NCBI GenBank assembly: GCA_038396585.1
Contig: CP121691.1
Coordinates: forward strand, 3,348,001 to 3,412,000
Direction: 5' to 3'
DNA: 64,000 nucleotides
Origin: Vallitaleaceae bacterium 9-2
GTDB taxonomy: Bacteria; Bacillota; Clostridia; Lachnospirales; Vallitaleaceae
The position numbers were made by a program, and so were the translations under genes. Shown here in pieces: positions 57,756 through 64,000 of this stretch (its first letter is position 1; every line of letters starts with the position of its first letter). The notes below the pieces were generated by a model. That model was not told where the DNA came from and did no database searches. It saw nothing but the letters and a program-made list of their open reading frames with translations.

Positions 57756-59616
57756 ATTTTTTCTCCTCTCTATAGATCCATGTAACATAAAATACTGCGT
57801 TTTTCATTTTTTTTCGAATCAAAAGACTTCTTCTTAATTTATTAACTGGATTATCCGGTGTCCATGCTAGATAGATTTCACAATCCTCTGTATTGAAAAC
57901 ACTTTGTAGTTGAAGATCTTTAATCTGCCAATCTAGAACAAATTCTTTGCTTTCTTCATCTAATTTCATTACATTTTCATAATATTGATAGCCATTGTCT
58001 GCATATCCTAAGTCACTAGATATCCACTTGTATTTATTTAAACTTTCTTCTGTGATATTTCCTTCATTATGAAATACATAATCATAGGTTCTAACTTCAT
58101 TCGAATTACATTCAAATTGATCTATCAACGTTGTTTCTGAGATTTTAATCGACCTTTTAAAGTCAACATCTTTATATACTTTAGTCGCCTGTGTTACACA
58201 AGATTCTTGAGTATAGTCTATTAGTCTACCCGGTTCAACCGAAGTATGGTCTGTACCATCCACAATAACCGTCGAATGCGAGGGTGTTTTTCGATGCCAT
58301 TCATTGCAAATTACAGCACCATATCCCGCATTAGATAAATCTCTTGTTATTAGTTTATTTGCTGTACTTACCTCAATGGACATCTTATCCGGATGAGCAT
58401 GGGATGGACCATGGTGGCCGTATTTTAGAAAAACATTCCATGTTTTATTTTTTAATATAATAAAATTCGACGCCGCAAAATTTGTTGTTTCATCATTTTT
58501 CTTTATAGAACCTTGCATTTCAAATTTTGGAATAAATATAAAACGTTCTAGTGAAATTTCATTATTATAATAATAGGGCTTTGACAATGGCAACTCTACA
58601 CGTTCTGAATCATTATTTAAGATTGCACGTAATATTTGAGCAGTTTCACTATTATCGCCAAAAATTTGTACTCCCATACTATAAATATATGAATAAGTTT
58701 TTAGATTAATGTTGGGCCATCCATCATTTGGATTTGGTAAGATATGGTTGCTAAAGGCGTACTTATAGGCTGCTTTTAACATTTTCTCCAAAACTGCCAC
58801 CTCATCAAAAGTGTACTTATACCTTTGAGCAAATATTCCCAAATACATAAACCCTTCTAATGTAAAAAAATTATAGTGAATAGAACCTTCATACCAAAAT
58901 CCGTCTTCTGTTACACCCTCTAAGAGTTGACGTCGATTATTATAAGGTCCTTCAAATGCAAATTGAATTAGATCTTGCCTTGATGAAAATAATCCAATGA
59001 CCCCAATAGCATTATTCATCCAACATGAGATATTATGAATTTTTACGACTTGACTTTTTAATAATTCAAAAATTTGTGATGCAAATGTATTTTTAATATA
59101 TTCTATAAATTCTTTCGGCAAATCTTTTTTGACTAATTCAAGAGCCATAAAAATTCGAATAAAAAAAATACTTTCGTTTAGATTTTGTGGCATAATCCGT
59201 CCACAGCCCCACTGCATTTCTTCGTAAGTATTAAAATAGAGGCCTTCTTTATTGTGCAGTGGGAACTCTTCAAATTTATATATATAAAATTGACTAATGT
59301 CTAATATTATTTTCAACAAATTTTTTTCTCTTGTTCTTTTATAAAGCGCTGCCGCTTTTAATACTGTTACTGCAGCATTATTTCTATATATGTATCTCCA
59401 GACTTCTTTATATAGTTTTGATTCATAAGTTGTTTGACACAAGGGACATTTATGCTCGTTCTCATTCTCTGGATTAAAAATAAGAGCTGTCCCATCTTTT
59501 TCACAAAAATAATGATGTCCCCAGGCTGATTGATGCTTTGGATCATCCGAAAATTTTTGAGCAAATATTTTAACCTCATTTTCCATTTCTATTGCCATTT
59601 GTTCGATCTTCGACAT
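57748..59616 (-). CDS. Heparinase II/III family polysaccharide lyase, cytoplasmic
   Basis: 622 residues. An N-terminal alpha/alpha toroid begins with a likely zinc site (HYFCEKDGTALIF and HKCPLCQTTY), followed by the catalytic region ISCWMNNAIG and EGVTEDGFWYEGSIHYNFF. The C-terminal heparinase II/III beta domain has YGHHGPSHAHPDKMSIEV. There is no signal peptide, so it works on imported oligosaccharides, splitting them by beta-elimination to unsaturated uronates. Alginate, heparin-type or other uronans are possible substrates. It starts at an ATG sharing one base with the upstream stop. Confidence 0.9.
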   Translation of the reverse strand: MSKIEQMAIEMENEVKIFAQKFSDDPKHQSAWGHHYFCEKDGTALIFNPENENEHKCPLCQTTYESKLYKEVWRYIYRNNAAVTVLKAAALYKRTREKNLLKIILDISQFYIYKFEEFPLHNKEGLYFNTYEEMQWGCGRIMPQNLNESIFFIRIFMALELVKKDLPKEFIEYIKNTFASQIFELLKSQVVKIHNISCWMNNAIGVIGLFSSRQDLIQFAFEGPYNNRRQLLEGVTEDGFWYEGSIHYNFFTLEGFMYLGIFAQRYKYTFDEVAVLEKMLKAAYKYAFSNHILPNPNDGWPNINLKTYSYIYSMGVQIFGDNSETAQILRAILNNDSERVELPLSKPYYYNNEISLERFIFIPKFEMQGSIKKNDETTNFAASNFIILKNKTWNVFLKYGHHGPSHAHPDKMSIEVSTANKLITRDLSNAGYGAVICNEWHRKTPSHSTVIVDGTDHTSVEPGRLIDYTQESCVTQATKVYKDVDFKRSIKISETTLIDQFECNSNEVRTYDYVFHNEGNITEESLNKYKWISSDLGYADNGYQYYENVMKLDEESKEFVLDWQIKDLQLQSVFNTEDCEIYLAWTPDNPVNKLRRSLLIRKKMKNAVFYVTWIYREEKKYD

Positions 59617-60098
59617 TATTGTACTCCTTTTATTCTACAGTTAATCCTTTCAATAATACGCTCAATCCAAGTATACACAAGTGTATAAAACACACCAAAT
59701 AAAATAGGTTCACCCGGTAAAAAAATCTGGTCATTTGACAATTCAAACAAATAAATAGCAAGTTGATTTATACTTGAATAAATACTAGAAACAACCAGAA
59801 TAATGAAAATACTTTTTAATAAAAACAAAAGATTACTCACGACTCTCTGAAGCAGTTCTTTTTCTCGATGTTGCTTATAACGAATATATTCTTTAGGTGA
59901 TTTTAAAATATGACGAATAATAGTCTTTGTGATATACAGTTCAAAGATTCCTATTGCAATACCAAGAAAGAAAATATAGTCTATTAGTGAGGTTTGACCG
60001 CCTAAGTTGGTTCCCCAGCCGACAAAGAAATAAACTGCTCCTGCTGTCCAAAATCGAATGAGCCACTCTACTTTAGTTTCATCAAAAAATTTTTTCAT
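59616..60098 (-). CDS. Small membrane protein of unknown function (160 aa)
   Basis: 160 residues with about four hydrophobic helices (AGAVYFFVGWGTNLGG, YIFFLGIAIGIFEL, LLKSIFIILVVSSIY, GVFYTLVYTW) and a positively charged middle (SPKEYIRYKQHREKE). I do not recognise a family. It sits between another membrane protein and the lyase gene, sharing one base with the lyase start, so it is part of the uptake operon. It may be a partner in transport, but this is inference. Confidence 0.7.
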   Translation of the reverse strand: MKKFFDETKVEWLIRFWTAGAVYFFVGWGTNLGGQTSLIDYIFFLGIAIGIFELYITKTIIRHILKSPKEYIRYKQHREKELLQRVVSNLLFLLKSIFIILVVSSIYSSINQLAIYLFELSNDQIFLPGEPILFGVFYTLVYTWIERIIERINCRIKGVQ

Positions 60099-60101
60099 TC
60101 T

Positions 60102-60503
60102 TTATTCACCTCTAACCTCTTTGATTAACATATAAACCCAACCAAGAATATAAGTTCCAATCCCACTTCCTACTATAATAAGAGAAAGCTGAATCTGATC
60201 TATGGTTACCAATTCATTATTAATATAATCATTGTACATTAAATACATGTAATATATACCTGTTGCACATGCAATGAAAATAGATCCTGTCGTTTGAAAT
60301 AAAAACTTGCTACTTTCATTATTTTTAGACAACAAGTTAAATGTAATCAAAAGCCCAAAAATAATGAATAGGAATAAAAAGAATCCTACCTCTAATACAA
60401 AAACTTTTGTAATCGCTGAAATATGAATTTGAGACAGTGCTAACTGGATTATTGTCATTGATACGACTATATATTTTGCAATCTTATATTTAGTGCTTTC
60501 CAC
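60102..60503 (-). CDS. Small membrane protein of unknown function (133 aa)
   Basis: 133 residues from a GTG start at 60503, which has GGAGGTGG before it and overlaps the ABC ATPase gene by 14 bp. The longer open frame from 60557 has no ribosome site. Four hydrophobic helices (IVVSMTIIQLALS, VGFFLFLFIIFGLLITF, GSIFIACATGIYYMYLM, LIIVGSGIGTYILGWVYM). No family recognised. Very tight coupling to the ATPase suggests a joint function. Confidence 0.7.
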   Translation of the reverse strand: MESTKYKIAKYIVVSMTIIQLALSQIHISAITKVFVLEVGFFLFLFIIFGLLITFNLLSKNNESSKFLFQTTGSIFIACATGIYYMYLMYNDYINNELVTIDQIQLSLIIVGSGIGTYILGWVYMLIKEVRGE

Positions 60504-61602
60504 TTTGTCCACCTCCACGAATACGTTCTGTTGTCTCAAGATCAAAAAAATGAACATGATCTAATGAAAAACAAATATTAAATTCTGTATCTCGCTTAAT
60601 ATCTCGTGTTGATTTTAGGCAAGCAATTGTATCAACATTATTCCAATCAAAGTGAACCCACATATCTGCACCTAATAGTTCAATTATTCCTGCTTTAATA
60701 GTTACTGTTACTTTGTTATCCATTTCTTGGTTCACATCTCTGCTAATATCTTCTGGACGAAGTCCTAATAATATTTCTTTTTCGTCATACTGCTTTAGTT
60801 CATTAATTTGTTTTTCGGATAAATCAAATGTTAGTGATTCTGAAACAAATTGATTCTTTGATATTTTACCTTCTATGAAGTTCATTGATGGACTACCTAT
60901 AAATCCAGCCACATATATATTGTTTGGATAAGAATAGACTTCCGATGGCGTTCCAACCTGTTGAATAATACCATCTTTCATAATAACCATTCTATCAGCC
61001 ATTGTCATTGCCTCTACCTGATCATGAGTAACATAAATAAAGGTTGTTTTTAAGGTCTTATGAAGTTTTACTAATTCATTCCTTGTCTCGTGTCGTAATT
61101 TAGCATCCAAATTTGATAAGGGTTCATCCAAAAGAAACACTTGTGCATCGCGCACAATCGAACGGCCCAATGCAACTCTTTGGCGTTGTCCGCCTGATAA
61201 ATTTCCCGGTTTTCTGTTTAACAAGCTATGTAAGCCTACTATATCTGATGCTTCAATAACTTTATCATGCATAACATCACTATCTTGATGACGAATAATA
61301 AAGCTGAATCCCATGTTTTCATATACTGTCATATGCCCATACAAAGCATAATTTTGAAAAACCATAGCTATGTCTCGATCAGAAGGGGCTAAATGATTTA
61401 CCTTTTTATCACCTATATATAATTCTCCACTCGTTATACTTTCTAGCCCTGAAATCATACGTAACAAGGTAGACTTCCCACATCCTGATGGACCAACTAA
61501 CACAATAAATTCTCCATCTTTAATTTCTAAATTAAAATCTTTTACAGCATGAACTTTTTTATCATAAATTTTATTGATATTTATACAGTTTAATCCTGCC
61601 AT
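60490..61602 (-). CDS. ABC transporter ATPase, MsmX/UgpC type
   Basis: 370 residues. Walker A GPSGCGKST, Q-loop MVFQNYALYGHMTV, signature NLSGGQRQRVALGRS, Walker B VFLLDEPLSNLDA and the His switch YVTHDQ. A C-terminal OB/TOBE regulatory domain (LGLRPEDISRDV) is typical of the sugar-importer ATPases. It would energise a carbohydrate ABC importer whose permeases are not in this window. The operon position among small membrane proteins is unusual. Confidence 0.94.
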   Translation of the reverse strand: MAGLNCININKIYDKKVHAVKDFNLEIKDGEFIVLVGPSGCGKSTLLRMISGLESITSGELYIGDKKVNHLAPSDRDIAMVFQNYALYGHMTVYENMGFSFIIRHQDSDVMHDKVIEASDIVGLHSLLNRKPGNLSGGQRQRVALGRSIVRDAQVFLLDEPLSNLDAKLRHETRNELVKLHKTLKTTFIYVTHDQVEAMTMADRMVIMKDGIIQQVGTPSEVYSYPNNIYVAGFIGSPSMNFIEGKISKNQFVSESLTFDLSEKQINELKQYDEKEILLGLRPEDISRDVNQEMDNKVTVTIKAGIIELLGADMWVHFDWNNVDTIACLKSTRDIKRDTEFNICFSLDHVHFFDLETTERIRGGGQSGKH

Positions 61603-61611
61603 ACTTGCCTC

Positions 61612-62022
61612 CTAGTTACTTTCTATATCCATCGTTTTACCTGCTTTAATTTTGGCTCTGTTTAGTGTTACTATACTTGCAGTAATCATTAATACTCCAG
61701 AAATGATTAACAAAAGTTTTAGAATAAGTGCCAATCCAAAAAAGCCTTCTAATGGCAGTATTATCACTCTAAAAAATTGAATGAAACCAAACACTATTGC
61801 TATTTTTGCCCAATGCACATTATAAATTTTCACTCTTATAGCAAGTAGAAAACCTAACAAAGTATATATAATATTAAATATAATTACTGCGCCAATAATA
61901 TAATTTAATGGTATTGCCTTTAATAAGGATATAATAACCATGGTATTAAGTGTTAAAGCAATCAACACAAAATTATATGCTTTTTTATTTTCTTGATAAT
62001 TATATTTGCTTTCATTATGCAT
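61612..62022 (-). CDS. Small membrane protein of unknown function (136 aa)
   Basis: 136 residues, four hydrophobic helices (FVLIALTLNTMVIISLL, YIIGAVIIFNIIYTLLGFLLA, IAIVFGFIQFFRVIIL, LALILKLLLIISGVLMITA). No family recognised. Its ATG overlaps the upstream membrane protein gene by 8 bp and it lies 9 bp before the ATPase gene, so all three are co-transcribed. Confidence 0.7.
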   Translation of the reverse strand: MHNESKYNYQENKKAYNFVLIALTLNTMVIISLLKAIPLNYIIGAVIIFNIIYTLLGFLLAIRVKIYNVHWAKIAIVFGFIQFFRVIILPLEGFFGLALILKLLLIISGVLMITASIVTLNRAKIKAGKTMDIESN

Positions 62023-62515
62023 TTTTTGTACTCCTTCTCGTAATAATCACAGTCAAAAATAATATCGCTTCTAATAAAATACAAATTGACATGATAGCAA
62101 TTCCCAAGTAAAAAATCTCTGGTCGTGCAGTATAATCTGCTATTTGAGTAAAATCAAATTTTTTATAAACATCTGCATAATATACAAATGCTTGAAATAT
62201 CGTTACAAAGTTATATCCTGTATATAGAAGTAATCCTAAAACAACAAAAGGTCCAAAGAAGCTTTTTGAATGTTTATTTAAGTCAAATGCTAGTAACAAA
62301 ATAGATATAATTAAAATAATCAGACTTGTTCTAAAAATGAATTGATTAACTAATTGTAAACGTTTATAGAAATCAAACATTTCTGTTGTTCCTTCATAAA
62401 ACAACTTATAAAAATTCGTCATAAATCCAAGAGCATAAATGAATTGGATAACTGCTGTTGTTATAAGGCCATATACTACGATTCCCTGTTTGTTTTTTAT
62501 TTTCTTCTTGGCCAT
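62015..62515 (-). CDS. Small membrane protein of unknown function (166 aa)
   Basis: 166 residues, four hydrophobic helices (VYGLITTAVIQFIYALGF, FRTSLIILIISILLLAF, PFVVLGLLLYTGYNF, FYLGIAIMSICILLEAILF) with a basic N terminus (MAKKKIKNKQG). No family recognised. It lies just after the 17-bp hairpin that follows the binding-protein gene. Confidence 0.7.
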   Translation of the reverse strand: MAKKKIKNKQGIVVYGLITTAVIQFIYALGFMTNFYKLFYEGTTEMFDFYKRLQLVNQFIFRTSLIILIISILLLAFDLNKHSKSFFGPFVVLGLLLYTGYNFVTIFQAFVYYADVYKKFDFTQIADYTARPEIFYLGIAIMSICILLEAILFLTVIITRRSTKNA

Positions 62516-62569
62516 AAATTCCTCCTGATTATTGCTGCTCTTTACAGCAACTTTTATTTAGTGAACCTT

Positions 62570-62607
62570 ATGATTATGATAAAAGCTAAAGCTTTTATCA
62601 TAATCAT
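62570..62607 (-). other. 17-bp intercistronic hairpin after the solute-binding protein gene
   Basis: A perfect 17-bp stem (62570-62586 with 62591-62607), 4-nt loop, no T-run. Same kind of position as the hairpin after dctP (31412-31455). Confidence 0.75.
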
Positions 62608-62657
62608 AGAAATCAGCTCACCTATAACTGTGTTGAATCATTAAATTTATTGGTTTA

Positions 62658-64000
62658 TTATTGAAGCATACGTTCATACGCATTTCTGTATACATCTATG
62701 TAGACATCTACACCACTTGACTCAAACATTGCTTTTAAGTCTTCAGGTGATTCAAGCGCATTGCTTGAGTCTGTAATAAATAGGAATATTTGATCTGTTT
62801 GTTCTTCATTTATTGAAACAGTTGCTAACTTAGCTGTATCTTGTTCTGTCAAAGAAAATACCGTAGGAACTAGTTTAAACAGTGGTTCATTTGCATCATA
62901 AGATGTCATTCTTACTTCTGCATCGTTATATAATGCCCAAGCATCCCATCCACGATTTACTGTATATTGATATTCAAAACCAATTTCTTTTTGATATCCA
63001 ATCGGTATTTGTGACCCCATGAAATCTCTTAAGAATCCAGAGACATCACTATTTTTAAGTTCTGCCGCTGTATCTAATAACCAATCGTTAAATTTCGGAT
63101 ACTCAACACCATCTGGTCCCATAAATGTTTCTCCATCAACAAGATTTTGAGGAATACCGTAATTTTGGGCTTGATGTCCTTCTTCAGTAAATAATAAATT
63201 AAACATTTTTAATGCCGAATTAATTTCTTCTTCTGATGCAGCTGTTGAAATTCCCCAGCCATCTGGTTTAATAACGCGTGTATTTTCCATGTAATGAATA
63301 TATTCATCAGTTCCAATTTGTGTTAAAGGTGGCAACATACCAACAACATCTGCATTAGCAGCAGTTGTGGAGGCAATCCAATCATAAGTCATAAAGCCAA
63401 ATTGACGTTGTCCTTCATTTTCATCTGATGAGTATAAAGCTTTTCTAAAATCGTCTTTTGAACTTATTTCTGCGAACTCACTATGAATCAAACCTTCTTT
63501 ATATATATCCTGGAGATATCCTACAATTTCTAAAAAGCTATCTTCTGAATATGAATAGGTCAATTCATTGTCTTCATTTAAATAAAATCGAGCTGCATAT
63601 GAATCTGAGCCATGAACACGTTGTCCACCAAAATATGTTGCCAATCTTAGGACATCTTCTCTATACTCTGCTTTTCTTACAAAAAACGGTGAAATCTCAG
63701 CATCCGCAACTATAGAGCCTGTCTCTAGTTTTGATAAAGTATTCGGTGACAACTCAACAACTCTCCAAAGAGCAATTAGTTCATCAATATCATATTGCGC
63801 TGTTGCATTCAAATACAAATCCGAAGGTTTTTCTAAATCAGGATATGTTTCACTAATATATGTCAACAACGTTTCTAGTGCTACGTCACGTGTTAATGTT
63901 CCATTGCTTGCTTCATTTTGAAGTTTAATAACATTACTTTCGTGTCTGTCTTCAAATCCTTCATACTCTGTATTAATCGTTGCTGTTTCTGCTTCTAAGG
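62658..64000 (-). CDS. Extracellular solute-binding protein, C-terminal part (runs off right edge)
   Basis: The frame is open from the stop at 62658 to the window edge, about 446 codons, without a start in sight. Features of large family 1 sugar-binding proteins are present: FGFMTYDWIASTTAANADVV, PPLTQIGTDEYIHY, KPDGWGISTAASEEEINSAL, then LFTEEGHQAQNYGIP. It would capture an oligosaccharide outside the cell for an ABC importer. Its permease genes would normally be next to it but are not downstream, so they probably lie beyond the right edge. The N terminus and signal peptide are outside the window. Confidence 0.85.
   Translation of the reverse strand, partial: LEAETATINTEYEGFEDRHESNVIKLQNEASNGTLTRDVALETLLTYISETYPDLEKPSDLYLNATAQYDIDELIALWRVVELSPNTLSKLETGSIVADAEISPFFVRKAEYREDVLRLATYFGGQRVHGSDSYAARFYLNEDNELTYSYSEDSFLEIVGYLQDIYKEGLIHSEFAEISSKDDFRKALYSSDENEGQRQFGFMTYDWIASTTAANADVVGMLPPLTQIGTDEYIHYMENTRVIKPDGWGISTAASEEEINSALKMFNLLFTEEGHQAQNYGIPQNLVDGETFMGPDGVEYPKFNDWLLDTAAELKNSDVSGFLRDFMGSQIPIGYQKEIGFEYQYTVNRGWDAWALYNDAEVRMTSYDANEPLFKLVPTVFSLTEQDTAKLATVSINEEQTDQIFLFITDSSNALESPEDLKAMFESSGVDVYIDVYRNAYERMLQ

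Overview
The window looks like chromosomal DNA from a low-GC, Gram-positive anaerobe of the Clostridia, probably near Lachnospirales. The evidence is strong GGAGG-type ribosome binding sites, consensus sigma-A promoters (TTGACA-17-TATAAT), a SigI/RsgI pair, TRAP and tripartite tricarboxylate (TTT) transporters, GH42/GH52/GH88 enzymes and an MsmX/UgpC-type ABC ATPase. No species can be named from the sequence alone. Most genes lie on the minus strand.

Positions 1-16110 are mainly housekeeping: a partial GT-B glycosyltransferase, trxA, a CPBP protease, and an alpha-ribazole/cobalamin operon (cobS-cobC-cblT-cblS) ending in trmB. Next come a two-gene chromate-type transporter divergent from a ROK-like regulator with shared operator-like repeats, then typA. 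An IS1202-like element with a 29-bp target duplication sits between lacI and typA. After it come yjbQ, an RDD protein, sppA, a flavodoxin and a YaiI-family gene.

Positions 16172-21806 hold one rRNA operon on the minus strand in the unusual order 16S-5S-23S. It has three tandem promoters, a long 23S processing stem and a bidirectional terminator. A 57-nt tRNA-like element with D and T arms but no real anticodon arm lies between 5S and 23S. No ordinary spacer tRNA is visible.

Positions 21925-27549 carry sigI-rsgI, whose RsgI ends in a very long poly-Asp minisatellite tail, and a GH42 beta-galactosidase divergent from an AraC regulator. Positions 27820-33677 are a LacI-controlled TRAP transporter operon with a phosphomannose-isomerase-like protein and a cupin; the same operator sequence lies before the regulator and before dctP. 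Positions 33741-36482 are an insertion-sequence scrapyard: a deleted IS1202-like remnant followed by two IS3-family elements.

Positions 36596-64000 are mostly polysaccharide catabolism and uptake: an OmpR/kinase pair with a frameshifted kinase; an operon of a discoidin-like protein, a GH52 beta-xylosidase and a sulfatase-GH88 fusion; a TTT transporter operon (tctC-tctB-tctA, a second Bug protein, an iron alcohol dehydrogenase) divergent from a YesM/YesN two-component system; and a long operon running in from the right edge. That operon encodes a solute-binding protein, four small membrane proteins around an ABC ATPase, a cytoplasmic heparinase II/III-type lyase, a KdgF-like cupin, an SDR reductase, a MATE exporter and an AEC transporter. 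A plausible reading is that lyase and GH88 release unsaturated uronate, KdgF opens it to a linear ketone and the SDR reduces it toward 2-keto-3-deoxygluconate. The feedstock would be a sulfated, uronate- and xylose-containing polysaccharide.
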